Positions 7,458 to 16,024 of a stretch of 58,606 nt of DNA are shown piece by piece. Position 1 is the first letter of the stretch. Every line of letters begins with the position of its first letter. The notes beneath the pieces were generated by a model. The model was given only the letters and a program-made list of their open reading frames with translations, did not search any database and was not told where the DNA came from. Source of the stretch: Aestuariivirga litoralis (GTDB lineage: Bacteria > Pseudomonadota > Alphaproteobacteria > Rhizobiales > Aestuariivirgaceae). Made by a program: the position numbers and the translations under genes. The stretch is taken from assembly GCF_003234965.1 (NCBI RefSeq), contig NZ_QKVK01000013.1, positions 1-58,606 on the forward strand, in the 5' to 3' direction.

Positions 7458-8972
7458 ATGCGATTTCTTGGGCTCCGCAGCAATATGAGTGCGCTGCGGA
7501 ATAAAATGGCTTTCCTGCGCGTTGTGAGTCTGGTGGTTGTGGCGGCCCTTGCGGCGGGCCTGCAGCCGATGATGGCGCATGCGGCGGAGAAATTCGCGGC
7601 GATGACCGTTGACGCGCGCAACGGCAAGGTTCTGTACGCCGAGAATGCGGACGCCATCCGCCACCCTGCCTCGCTGACCAAGATGATGACGCTCTACCTG
7701 GTGTTCCAGGACCTGGCAGCAGGCAAGATCACGCTCGATACGCCGATCAGGATGTCGGCGCGCGCCACCGGCATGGCGCCCTCGAAGCTGGGCGTGAAGG
7801 CCGGCAACAGCATCACCGTCGAGACCGCCATCCGGGCGCTGGTGGTGAAGTCTGCCAACGACGTTGCCGCCGCCGTTGCCGAAAACCTCGGCGGATCCGA
7901 ATCGGCTTTCGCCCAGCGCATGACGCGCACGGCGCGCAACATCGGCATGTCGCGCACCACCTTCCTCAATGCCTCCGGCCTGCCCAACCCGGGCCAGGTG
8001 ACCACGGCGCGCGACATGGCCACGCTGGGCCTGCGCCTGATGCGCGACTATCCGCAGTACTACCCCTATTTCCGCACCCGCAGCTTCGTGTTCCAGGGCA
8101 AGACCATCAAGGGCCATAACCGGCTTCTCGGCAGCTATGAGGGCACCGACGGCATCAAGACCGGCTATATCGCGGCCTCGGGCTTCAACCTCGTGTCCTC
8201 GGTGCGGCGTGGCGACAAGCGTCTCGTGGGCGTGGTGCTGGGCGGCAAGACCGGCGCCTCGCGCGATGCCTACATGAAGCAGATGCTGAGCAAGTATTTC
8301 GACGATGCCACGGGCGGCCGCACCATTGCCGCCTATGCCGGATCCGCCAAGGGCGCCAAGGCGACCGAGGAAACCGCGACCGCCGCCGCTGAAGAAGCCG
8401 CCCCCGCCGCCAAGCCCGCCCGCAAGGAAGCCGCCGCCAAGCGACTGCCGGCCAAGAAGACCAAGGCCAGCGAGGAACAGGTTGCCGCCGCCACGCCGGT
8501 TGAGCCCAGCGAACAGGGCGACACGGAAGACGGCGTCGACAGCATGGCAAGCCTTGCCGCACAGGCGGCGGCTCCGGCGACGACCGGCACCACCACCACT
8601 GCCACGACCACGACCGAACAGCCTGCCCAGCAGGTGGAAACCGTGCCGCAGCCGATGGCCGAGCAGGATGCCACCCAGCAGCCCGCCGACCAGGCGCAGA
8701 TGGCCTCCATCGCCGCCGGGACCGATGCCGGCTGGACGATCAGCCTCGGCGACTACGCCACCAAGTCCGATGCCCAGGCGGTGCTGCAGATGACGCGCAA
8801 GCGCACGCCGGACGTGATCGCCGGCAAGACCGCGCAGACCGTGATGGTGGAGAAGAAGGGCCAGATCACCTATCGCGCCCGCTTCACCGGCTTCGACGAG
8901 AGCACCGCCGCGGTGGCCTGCAAGGCCATCAAGAAGAAGAAGACGCCCTGCCAGCCGCAGGGCCCGTCATAA
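7458..8972 (+). CDS. D-alanyl-D-alanine carboxypeptidase with C-terminal SPOR-like domain
   Basis: Penicillin-binding-protein-5 type serine peptidase that trims the terminal D-Ala of peptidoglycan stem peptides in the periplasm. A signal sequence (about residues 18-42, ending MAHA) precedes the peptidase S11 domain. The catalytic motifs are all present: SLTK (Ser72, Lys75), SAN in VVKSANDVAAA and KTG in DGIKTGYIAAS. A long Ala/Lys/Thr-rich linker (about residues 300-420) leads to a C-terminal domain, GWTISLGDYATKSDAQ onward, that fits a peptidoglycan-binding SPOR domain. The total of 504 aa is normal for alphaproteobacterial DacF-type proteins. GGAG lies upstream of the ATG. It converges on the J-protein gene with only 3 bp between stops. 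Confidence 0.93.
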   Translation: MRFLGLRSNMSALRNKMAFLRVVSLVVVAALAAGLQPMMAHAAEKFAAMTVDARNGKVLYAENADAIRHPASLTKMMTLYLVFQDLAAGKITLDTPIRMSARATGMAPSKLGVKAGNSITVETAIRALVVKSANDVAAAVAENLGGSESAFAQRMTRTARNIGMSRTTFLNASGLPNPGQVTTARDMATLGLRLMRDYPQYYPYFRTRSFVFQGKTIKGHNRLLGSYEGTDGIKTGYIAASGFNLVSSVRRGDKRLVGVVLGGKTGASRDAYMKQMLSKYFDDATGGRTIAAYAGSAKGAKATEETATAAAEEAAPAAKPARKEAAAKRLPAKKTKASEEQVAAATPVEPSEQGDTEDGVDSMASLAAQAAAPATTGTTTTATTTTEQPAQQVETVPQPMAEQDATQQPADQAQMASIAAGTDAGWTISLGDYATKSDAQAVLQMTRKRTPDVIAGKTAQTVMVEKKGQITYRARFTGFDESTAAVACKAIKKKKTPCQPQGPS

Positions 8973-8975
8973 GCC

Positions 8976-9674
8976 TCAGGCGCCCTGCAGCAGGAATTCC
9001 TTGGCTTCGTTGATCTTGGCCGCGAGGTAGTCCGACCCGCCGAGATCGGGATGCGCCGTCTTCATCAGGCGGCGGTGGGCGGCGCGGATGTCATCGCCCG
9101 AGGCCCCTTCCTTCAGACCCAGGATCGCCAGCGCTTCGGCGCGCGTCATCTTCGGTGACGCGGTGGCGGGCGTTCGCCCTGCCCCGCTGTTCCACTGCTG
9201 GCGCCATTCCGGGTGGGTGCGCTCGATCCAGGCCTCGAACAGGGCGCGGCTCTGGTCCGCCGTGGCGGCGCACTGGGCATGGAACGCCTGCGCCTCGGCC
9301 AGGGTGAGGCTCGACAGCTTGCGGCCCTTGAGCGGGCCTGCCAGCACGTCGCCCTCCATGCGGCCCGTGTCATGGTCAAGCTGCATCGCGATGAGACTGG
9401 TCGCAACCTTCGAGGCCTGGCCCGGCGTCTTGCGCTGCCACGGCATGCCATTGGGGAACATGGCCTGCTGGCCCATCAGTCCCAGGCCCAGCATGAACAG
9501 CGGAATGGCGATGTTGATCTCGCCGCGCAGCGTGAGCAGCCCGGCAAAGATGATGACTCCGATGCCGCCGAGCTTGCGGATCAATCCGCGCACCTGGGCC
9601 GGCTGGGCGTTGGCGAAGGCCCGGATGAGGTACCAGCCGCCCACCACGATGACGAGGCCGAGAATGAAATTCAT
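8976..9674 (-). CDS. Membrane-anchored DnaJ-domain protein
   Basis: J-domain co-chaperone predicted to sit in the inner membrane. The 232-aa protein starts MNFILGLVIVVGGWYLIRAF. It has two or three N-terminal membrane segments (about residues 1-20, 35-50 and 53-70), a central soluble region with a DHDTGRMEGDVLAGPLKGR segment, and a C-terminal J domain. The J domain runs from ALAILGLKEGASGDDIRAAH and carries the Hsp70-stimulating HPD in KTAHPDLGGSDY. The C-terminal placement and LGG(S)DYLAAKINEAKE ending recall the Tim14/DjlA-like type common in alphaproteobacteria. It is the third gene of an apparent operon with eipB and the VWA gene (10-bp gap). Confidence 0.9.
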   Translation of the reverse strand: MNFILGLVIVVGGWYLIRAFANAQPAQVRGLIRKLGGIGVIIFAGLLTLRGEINIAIPLFMLGLGLMGQQAMFPNGMPWQRKTPGQASKVATSLIAMQLDHDTGRMEGDVLAGPLKGRKLSSLTLAEAQAFHAQCAATADQSRALFEAWIERTHPEWRQQWNSGAGRTPATASPKMTRAEALAILGLKEGASGDDIRAAHRRLMKTAHPDLGGSDYLAAKINEAKEFLLQGA

Positions 9675-9684
9675 GGGGTGTGCG

Positions 9685-10386
9685 TCACTTCATCTGGTTG
9701 AGCAGCAGCGTTGCAGCGCCGCCGCGCTGGGCGGAATGGTTTTCGAGCGCCGCGAAACCGCCCGCCGCGTAGACGGCGACGGCGGCCAGAAGCTCGCGCA
9801 GGATTCCTGCCGCATTGCTGCCGAAGCGGAAATAGGCGCCGCGGGTGAGCCGTGCGATTTCGCGGAAGCCCATCTCGGCCGTCTTGTCATGGCCTTCCTG
9901 GAACATGAAGACGGGAATGCCGAGAAGCCCGATCTCGCCCGCGACCTGCGCGAGGCCGTCGATCGGCTCCTCCAGCGCGTCGCCGATGTAGATGCAGGCG
10001 CTGACCTTGCCGCGCGCCGCCTCGGCCTTGAGGTGCTTCAGCACGCGGCCGATCTGGGTGCGGCCGCCCTGGCAGCGGATGCCGGACATCAGCCGCGCCA
10101 GCCCGTCGGTATCTGGTGTCCATTTCGAGGCGCGGCACTCGTCGAAACCGCGGAAATAGACGAGCTGCACATCGAGCCCGCCGACGCGGCCGGCCTCGGC
10201 GAACATGCTGCCCTGGATCGACAGGGCCATGTCCCAGCCGGGTTGGCGGCTCATCGTGGCATCCATCGCCAGCACCAGCCGGCCGCGGCCGCCGGACGCA
10301 GCGGGAGCAGGCATTTCACGGACGCGGGCGAGGAAGGCCTCGACGTCGCCTTCACCCGCGCCGTCATGGCGCTTGATGTTCGACAT
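9685..10386 (-). CDS. von Willebrand factor A (VWA) domain protein
   Basis: A 233-aa cytoplasmic protein built around one VWA-like alpha/beta domain. The MIDAS-type start is LVLAMDATMSRQPGW (DxTxS in place of DxSxS), followed by GGRTQIGRVLKHLK and ACIYIGDALEE. No signal peptide or membrane segment is visible. It lies 5 bp after the eipB stop and 10 bp before the J-protein gene. Its partner is unknown. VWA proteins often assist metal insertion or AAA+ machines, but no AAA+ gene is adjacent, so function is not assigned. Confidence 0.85.
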   Translation of the reverse strand: MSNIKRHDGAGEGDVEAFLARVREMPAPAASGGRGRLVLAMDATMSRQPGWDMALSIQGSMFAEAGRVGGLDVQLVYFRGFDECRASKWTPDTDGLARLMSGIRCQGGRTQIGRVLKHLKAEAARGKVSACIYIGDALEEPIDGLAQVAGEIGLLGIPVFMFQEGHDKTAEMGFREIARLTRGAYFRFGSNAAGILRELLAAVAVYAAGGFAALENHSAQRGGAATLLLNQMK

Positions 10387-10391
10387 GGCTC

Positions 10392-11201
10392 TCAGGGGCA
10401 GCTCGGCTTGTCCAGCAGCTTCAGGTCGGTGAGCTTGCCGGACAGCGCGAAGTCGCCGTAGTCGAGCACCAGGCCGGTGGCAACGCCATTGTCATACATG
10501 TCGAAGCTCACCTGGTATTCGGGCGTCTCGCTGTCGCCGTCCAGCGCGTAGTAGCTCACCGTCATCGGCCAGGCGACATCGCCCTTGAGCGCCGCGGCGG
10601 CCGGGTTGGCGGCATCGCGCGCCACGCTGCCGGGCGGCTTCGGGCGGCCGACGAAGGAAATGGCGCGGAAGGCCTTGGCCCCGTCCGAGCCGTCGAACAC
10701 GATGCTCGAATCGCGCCCGCCGCCGGCCTCGCCCAGCGCCATCAGCTTCAGCTGGTGCTGCATCGGCAGGGCCGCGCCGGCGGGCACCGTGAAGGTCTCG
10801 TCGGGCTTGCTCTTCATCTCGCCCGTGCCTTCGGCATCGGGCGTCTTGCGGTTGAAGCTGATGCGGTCGGTGTCGCGGACCTTGCCGTTGACGCTTTCCT
10901 TCAGCTGGTGGCGGAGTTCGGTGGCGCCGGCATTCTCGAAGGTGGTGGTGAGCGTGTCGATCAGCGCGGCGCTGCCGTCGTCCTGGCGGTACTTGGTGGC
11001 CATGCGGAAGTTGACGGTGAAGCCGTCGCAGCTCGATCCGTCGATCTCGAAGGCCAGCTTGCCCGAGGCCGACTGCAGCGAGGCGCCCTCATTGGCGCGC
11101 AGCAGGGTCAGGTCGTAGATCGCCCGGTGCGGCACGATGGTCGCGGCGCCAGCGCCGCTCGCCAGCGCCACGAGGAACAAGGCGGACAGGACGGTTTTCA
11201 A
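10392..11201 (-). CDS. eipB: EipB-family cell envelope integrity protein (DUF1849)
   Basis: Periplasmic beta-spiral protein required for envelope integrity in Brucella. The 269-aa product starts at a TTG codon preceded by a strong GGAGGAG. A signal peptide covers residues 1-19 (MKTVLSALFLVALASGAGA). The family landmarks are present: PHRAIYDLTLL after the signal, RMATKYRQDDG, and two cysteines far apart, one in SSCDGFTV and one in the C-terminal KPSCP. This matches the long-range disulfide known for EipB. It is the first gene of a minus-strand operon with the VWA and J-protein genes. Confidence 0.9.
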   Translation of the reverse strand: MKTVLSALFLVALASGAGAATIVPHRAIYDLTLLRANEGASLQSASGKLAFEIDGSSCDGFTVNFRMATKYRQDDGSAALIDTLTTTFENAGATELRHQLKESVNGKVRDTDRISFNRKTPDAEGTGEMKSKPDETFTVPAGAALPMQHQLKLMALGEAGGGRDSSIVFDGSDGAKAFRAISFVGRPKPPGSVARDAANPAAAALKGDVAWPMTVSYYALDGDSETPEYQVSFDMYDNGVATGLVLDYGDFALSGKLTDLKLLDKPSCP

Positions 11202-11280
11202 TTGCTTCTCCTCCGGCGGGATGGTGCTATGCCGCCTCCCGCATCAGACCAAGATAATCATCGGACAACAAGAGGCAAAG

Positions 11281-12264
11281 ATGGCGTCAGCAGGGCCGGA
11301 CAAACCGCGCATTCTGGTCACCCGGAAGATGATGCCCGACGTCGAACGGCGGATCGCCGGGGCCTTCGCCGCCACCCTCAACCCCGATGACCGCAAGATG
11401 GGGCGGGACGAGATCCTCGACAAGGCCCGGCAGCATGACGGACTCCTCCTCACCTCCTTCGACAAGCTGGGGCCGGACTTCATCCCTGCCCTGCCCGCCT
11501 CGATCCGCATCATCGCCACCCATTCGGTGGGATACGACCACCTTTCCATCCCGCAGGCGGAGGCGAAGGGCATCGCCGTCACCAACACGCCCGGCGTGCT
11601 GACCGATGCCACGGCGGACGTCGCCCTCCTCCTCATGCTGGGGGCGGCGCGCGGCGCCTCCTGGGGCGACCGCATGGTGCGCGAAAACCGCTGGGGCGAG
11701 ACGACGCTGATCTCGCCGATGGGGCATGACGTCAGCGGCCAGCGCCTGGGCATTCTCGGCATGGGGCGGATCGGCCAGGCGGTGGCGAGGCGGGCCCGCG
11801 GCTTCGGCATGGCGATCCACTATCACGCGCGGCGGCCAGTGCCGGCGGAGGAGGCGCTGGGCGCCACCTTCCACGCCCGCTTCGCGGACATGCTGCCGCA
11901 CTGCGATGTCCTGTCGGTCAACTGCGCCTCGACGCCGGAAACCCGCGGCATGGTGAACGCCGCCGCGCTGGCGCTCCTGCCGCAAGGCGCCATCGTCGTC
12001 AACACGGCGCGGGGCGACATCGTGGACGACGATGCACTGATCGCCGCCCTGTCATCGGGCCGGCTGGCGGCGGCGGGGCTCGACGTGTTCAGGGGCGAAC
12101 CCGACATCGACCCGCGCTACCGCGGCCTCGACAACGTGTTCCTGCTGCCTCACATCGGCAGCGCCACGCCCCGCACCCGCAGCGCCATGGGGCACAAGTG
12201 CATCGACAACCTCAACGCCTTCTTCGCCGGTGACCGCCCGCCCGACCTGCTGACCCGCCGCTGA
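11281..12264 (+). CDS. D-isomer-specific 2-hydroxyacid dehydrogenase (glyoxylate/hydroxypyruvate reductase-like)
   Basis: NAD(P)-dependent D-2-hydroxyacid dehydrogenase. The 327-aa product starts MASAGPDKPRILVTRKMMPD with AGAGG(C)-like AAGAGGC spacing upstream. The open frame runs upstream to 11137, but that part overlaps eipB antisense. The Rossmann motif is LGILGMGRIGQAVARRARGF. The catalytic residues are visible as NCASTPETRGMV (Arg region), VNTARGDIVDD (Glu/Asp region) and LLPHIGSATPRTR (His). Length and motifs fit the GhrB / glycerate dehydrogenase group. The true substrate cannot be read from sequence. It is divergent from eipB. Confidence 0.9.
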   Translation: MASAGPDKPRILVTRKMMPDVERRIAGAFAATLNPDDRKMGRDEILDKARQHDGLLLTSFDKLGPDFIPALPASIRIIATHSVGYDHLSIPQAEAKGIAVTNTPGVLTDATADVALLLMLGAARGASWGDRMVRENRWGETTLISPMGHDVSGQRLGILGMGRIGQAVARRARGFGMAIHYHARRPVPAEEALGATFHARFADMLPHCDVLSVNCASTPETRGMVNAAALALLPQGAIVVNTARGDIVDDDALIAALSSGRLAAAGLDVFRGEPDIDPRYRGLDNVFLLPHIGSATPRTRSAMGHKCIDNLNAFFAGDRPPDLLTRR

Positions 12265-12423
12265 GCCCCGCAATCTGCACGTGCCGCGCGTTAAGCACGT
12301 CTGCAAACTGGTAGAACCACCAATTTCAATTTTCACCCCCGCTTCATAAAACTGCTTTCATTATGCCATTGGCACGCGAGTCCCTCGCGTTGATTTGCAA
12401 TGGTTTGCAGAAGGATGACGGCG

Positions 12424-14667
12424 ATGACGCACCTGTGGAAGACGCTGGCGATGACCGCCCTGCTGGCAGGAGGCGCCGCGCTTGCCGCCGCACCTGCCCC
12501 GGCCCTGGCCGACGCCAATCCGGCGGCCGTGGCAGAGGCCAAGGGCGGCCCCAAGAAGCCGAAGAAGCCCAACGTGCTGCTGGTGCTCACCGACGACATC
12601 GGCATGGATCAGCAACGCCTCTATGGCTACAACAGCGTGCCGCCGGCACCGCAGATCCCCAATGTCGAGGCGCTGCAGAACGCCGGCCTCACCTTCCGCA
12701 ATGCCTGGACGATGCCCGCCTGCTCGACGGCGCGCGGCGTGCTCTATACCGGGCGCTATCCCTTCCGCACCGAACTGGAAGCGGCCCTCGGACCGTCCGA
12801 CCTCGCCAATTCGATGATTTCGCCCTACGAGAAGACCATTCCGAAGCTCCTCTCGAAGGCCGGCTACGCCACGGCGCTGTTCGGCAAGTTCCACGTCGGG
12901 CTGCAGGGCAACAACCCCTATGGCATCGGCATGGTGCAGGCGCTGGGCTGGGACTATTTCAACGGCTGGCTGGACGAGACGGGTGACCCCTCCTCGATCG
13001 ACACCACGGCGGGCGGCGTCGGCGACACCGGCGATTATCCCAACGGCTATGTGCCGGGCTCCGCCAACGGCGGCTCGGACAGCGGCGCCTGCTACAATGC
13101 CACGGGCCTGTGCAAGTACCTGCAGACCGCGGCGGGGGCCAAGAACCCGGCCGGCCGCATGTGCCGCGACGATGGCGGCATCTTCGTGCCCGACGAGGCC
13201 TGCACCTCGCCCATGCCGGGCAACCTGAACTTCGAGACACTGTCGGCACACTACGTGTCGCCGCTGGTGATCAACGAGAACGGCCGCGCCTATTCGGTGC
13301 CGCCCACCGACAAGCGCTCGCGCACCTTCCGCAACGTGGAACAGACCGACGCGGCGATCGCCTGGATCAAGAAGCAGCAGTCGAAGGGCAAGCCGTGGTT
13401 TGCCACCGTCTCCACGGCCACGGTGCACACGCCGATGCAGGTGCCTCCCGTCGACACGCTGCCGCCCGACGCGCCGGACGGCAATGGCGTCGACCTCGAG
13501 ACCACGGAAGGCAAGATCCTGGCCGCCAACCAGATGATCCAGGCCATGGACCATGAACTGGGCCGTCTGCTGCTCGCCACCGGGCTTGCGACCGAAGTGG
13601 GCAACCAGCTGGTGCTGACCGCCGCATCGTCGAACACGATGGTCATCTACGTCAACGACAACGGCTCGCTGGGCTCGCAGGTGCGCCTGCCCTTCGACCC
13701 GACCCGCGCCAAGGGCACCGCCTACCAGACCGGCGTGTGGACGCCGATGGTGATCGCCGGCGCCAGGGTCAACCCGCTGAACAGCGGCAAGAACGTCGAG
13801 GCGCTGGTGAACATCGCCGACCTCTATGAGCTGATCGGCAACGTGGCCGGCATCGACGTGCGCAAGAACAACCCGCGCATCGTCGACTCGGTGCCCATGC
13901 TGCCCTACCTCGCCAACAACGAGGCGCCGAGCCTGCGCAACTTCGACTTCAACCTGGTTGGTCCCAACATCCAGGCCAATGGCGGCATCAACGGCCCCTG
14001 CCAGTTCCCCGGCTCCAACCCGCCCTCCTGCTCGCAGATCCCCGTCACCAAGGGCGTGTGCGAGGACAATGGCGGAACCTGGTTCGGCCCCGGCGCCACC
14101 GGCAGCTATCCCACCGGCAACACCTCGACGCCGATCCCCAGCGAGGGCTTTACCTATTGCTGCCAGGTGCAGCAGTGGATTGCCCAGAACGGCGGCACGC
14201 CCGGCACCGTGATCCCCACCACCAGCCTCGCGGTGCGCGACAAGCTGGGCTACAAGCTGGTGCGCAACCAGTGGAACAACTACGATCCCAGCAGCGAGAC
14301 CGGTTGCCAGCAGACCACCGAGGATGAGCTCTACATCGTGGGAGAGAAGAACCCGATCGACCCGGACGCCCCGTTGCTCGACACGGCCAACCGCCTGATC
14401 CCCACGCCCTACAACCAGCTGCAGCAGGCGAAGTACAACGAACTCTCGACCTACATGAACGACACGCTGGCCTCCGAGCCCGATTGCCTTGCCAAGGGTG
14501 ACGGCAACGACGACGGCGTGGTCGACCGCGAGGACCTGCGCAACTACCGCAAGATGGTGCGCATGACGATCAAGTCGAGCTGGTATGACGTCAACACCGA
14601 CGGCAAGACCAATTCGGAGGATGAGAAGATCATCATCCAGAACCTCGGGACGAGCTGCAAGAACTAG
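12424..14667 (+). CDS. Secreted sulfatase-like hydrolase with C-terminal dockerin-type domain
   Basis: Alkaline-phosphatase-fold sulfatase/arylsulfatase homologue of 747 aa. The chosen ATG follows AAGGAT at 8 bases; ATGs at 12415 and 12400 are alternatives. A signal peptide (about residues 1-30, ending ALADA) is followed by the metal-binding VLLVLTDDIGMD. The formylglycine region is PACSTARGVLYTGRYPF (Cys100), then GKFHVG and IYVNDNG. The usual CxPxR maturation motif reads C-S-T-A-R, so the Pro is a Thr. Large Cys-containing inserts (CYNATGLCKYL, CRDDGG) are unusual. The last 60 or so residues hold two calcium-loop repeats, DGNDDGVVDREDL and DVNTDGKTNSEDE, as in type I dockerins. It is monocistronic and followed by a terminator-like hairpin. 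Confidence 0.85.
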   Translation: MTHLWKTLAMTALLAGGAALAAAPAPALADANPAAVAEAKGGPKKPKKPNVLLVLTDDIGMDQQRLYGYNSVPPAPQIPNVEALQNAGLTFRNAWTMPACSTARGVLYTGRYPFRTELEAALGPSDLANSMISPYEKTIPKLLSKAGYATALFGKFHVGLQGNNPYGIGMVQALGWDYFNGWLDETGDPSSIDTTAGGVGDTGDYPNGYVPGSANGGSDSGACYNATGLCKYLQTAAGAKNPAGRMCRDDGGIFVPDEACTSPMPGNLNFETLSAHYVSPLVINENGRAYSVPPTDKRSRTFRNVEQTDAAIAWIKKQQSKGKPWFATVSTATVHTPMQVPPVDTLPPDAPDGNGVDLETTEGKILAANQMIQAMDHELGRLLLATGLATEVGNQLVLTAASSNTMVIYVNDNGSLGSQVRLPFDPTRAKGTAYQTGVWTPMVIAGARVNPLNSGKNVEALVNIADLYELIGNVAGIDVRKNNPRIVDSVPMLPYLANNEAPSLRNFDFNLVGPNIQANGGINGPCQFPGSNPPSCSQIPVTKGVCEDNGGTWFGPGATGSYPTGNTSTPIPSEGFTYCCQVQQWIAQNGGTPGTVIPTTSLAVRDKLGYKLVRNQWNNYDPSSETGCQQTTEDELYIVGEKNPIDPDAPLLDTANRLIPTPYNQLQQAKYNELSTYMNDTLASEPDCLAKGDGNDDGVVDREDLRNYRKMVRMTIKSSWYDVNTDGKTNSEDEKIIIQNLGTSCKN

Positions 14668-14693
14668 CCGCCTTCCCACCCGCATCCAAACTT

Positions 14694-14729
14694 CGCGCCC
14701 ATGCCTCACCCGCATGGGCGCGCTTGATT
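14694..14729 (+). terminator. Hairpin terminator after the sulfatase gene
   Basis: A perfect 11-bp stem (14694-14704 paired with 14712-14722, CGCGCCCATGC / GCATGGGCGCG) with a 7-base loop, followed by CTTGATT. It starts 27 bp past the stop codon. The T tract is weak. Confidence 0.55.
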
Positions 14730-14800
14730 CCGGCCGCCCGAGCGGCCAATCTCCCGGCCATTCGCGGGGGCACCCGCCATTTCAGTGACAGGAGACGACC

Positions 14801-15265
14801 ATGGGACAGATCGACAAGCGGCTGGCGGAACTCGGCATCACGCTGCCGGTGGCGGCAAAGCCGGTGGCCAACTACGTGCCATGGGTACGCACCGGCAACC
14901 TGGTGTTCATCTCGGGCCAGGGCCCGGTTGAGGATGGCAAGGTGGTGTGGCCCGGCTGCCTCGGAGTCGACGTCTCGCTCGAAGACGGTGCCAAGTCCGC
15001 CCGGCTCTGCGGCATCAACGTGCTGGCGCAGCTGAAGGATGCCTGTGGCGGCGACCTCGACCGAGTGAAGCGCGTCGTCAAGCTCGTCGGCTTCGTCAAT
15101 GCCGCGCCCTCCTTCAAGGACCACCCCAAGGTCATCAACGGCGCCTCCGACCTGATGGTCGAGGTGTTCGGCGACAAGGGCCGCCATGCGCGTTCCGCCG
15201 TTGCGTCTCCGTCACTTCCGATGGGCATCTCGACCGAGGTCGAGGCCATCATCGAAGTGGAGTGA
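14801..15265 (+). CDS. RidA family (YjgF/YER057c/UK114) protein
   Basis: Small trimeric protein of the RidA superfamily. RidA proper deaminates reactive 2-aminoacrylate. The 154-aa product begins MGQIDKRLAELGITLPVAAK and carries the longer-subfamily features YVPWVRTGNLVFISGQGP and a C-terminal TEVEAIIEVE. AGGAGACGACC precedes the ATG. The length is greater than the 128-aa archetype and fits the subgroup common in proteobacteria whose activity is less certain. First gene of a tightly packed set (2-bp gap to the next). Confidence 0.9.
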   Translation: MGQIDKRLAELGITLPVAAKPVANYVPWVRTGNLVFISGQGPVEDGKVVWPGCLGVDVSLEDGAKSARLCGINVLAQLKDACGGDLDRVKRVVKLVGFVNAAPSFKDHPKVINGASDLMVEVFGDKGRHARSAVASPSLPMGISTEVEAIIEVE

Positions 15266-15267
15266 GC

Positions 15268-16023
15268 ATGAGCGGGACGGCGACACGCGCGGTGGACTTC
15301 CTCACCGCGCGCCCCATTGCACACCGCGGCCTGCACGATTTCGCCAAGGGCGTGGTGGAGAACACCGCCTCGGCCTTCGCGGCGGCCATCGCCCAGGGCT
15401 ATGCCATCGAGTGCGACCTGCAGCTGACGCGTGACGGCGAGGCCGTGGTGTTCCACGACGACCACCTGGAGCGCCTCACCGAGGGCCGGGGCCTGGTCAA
15501 GGACCACAGCGCGGCGGAGATGCAGCAGGTGGCGATCCGCAACTCGACCGACAGGGTGCAGACGCTGAAGGAGCTGCTCGCCCAGGTGCGGGGCCAGGTG
15601 CCCCTCGTCATCGAGCTCAAATCGCACTGGGATGGCGACGAGCGGCTGGCCAAGCGCGCGGTGGAGGAACTCAAGGGCTATGCGGGTCCCTTCTGCCTGA
15701 TGTCCTTCGACCCGGACGTGATCGCGGCGCTGCGGCGCATGGCGCCCCACATCATCCGCGGCATCGTGGCGGAGCGGGCGACCGATTCCTATTACAGCTC
15801 GCTGCCACTCGCGAAGCAGACGGAACTTCGCACCTTCTCGCATGTTTCACGCACGCGGCCGGATTTCGTGTCGTTCTATTGCGAGGAACTGCCCTGGGCG
15901 CCGATCACTGAACTCAGGGCCAAAGGCATGCCGATCATCACCTGGACAATCCGCTCGCCGCAGCAGGCCGTAATGGCATTGCGATGCTCGGATCAGATCA
16001 CCTTCGAAGGCTTTTCCGCGTGA
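15268..16023 (+). CDS. Glycerophosphodiester phosphodiesterase family protein
   Basis: TIM-barrel GDPD enzyme that hydrolyses glycerophosphodiesters to glycerol-3-phosphate and an alcohol. The 251-aa product starts MSGTATRAVDFLTARPIAHR. The catalytic motif HRG is in IAHRGLHD. ENTASAF, the metal-binding ECDLQLTRDG and the FHDDHLERLT segment follow. The C-terminal ITWTIRSPQQA is typical. No signal peptide is seen, so it is probably cytoplasmic. The ATG is 2 bp after the ridA stop. Confidence 0.92.
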   Translation: MSGTATRAVDFLTARPIAHRGLHDFAKGVVENTASAFAAAIAQGYAIECDLQLTRDGEAVVFHDDHLERLTEGRGLVKDHSAAEMQQVAIRNSTDRVQTLKELLAQVRGQVPLVIELKSHWDGDERLAKRAVEELKGYAGPFCLMSFDPDVIAALRRMAPHIIRGIVAERATDSYYSSLPLAKQTELRTFSHVSRTRPDFVSFYCEELPWAPITELRAKGMPIITWTIRSPQQAVMALRCSDQITFEGFSA

Positions 16024-16024
16024 C

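Noticed and set aside
12361-14715. 784-codon minus-strand open frame
   Set aside because: It lies antisense over the whole sulfatase gene, which has a signal peptide and clear motifs. The antisense product is Val/Gly/His-rich and unrecognisable.
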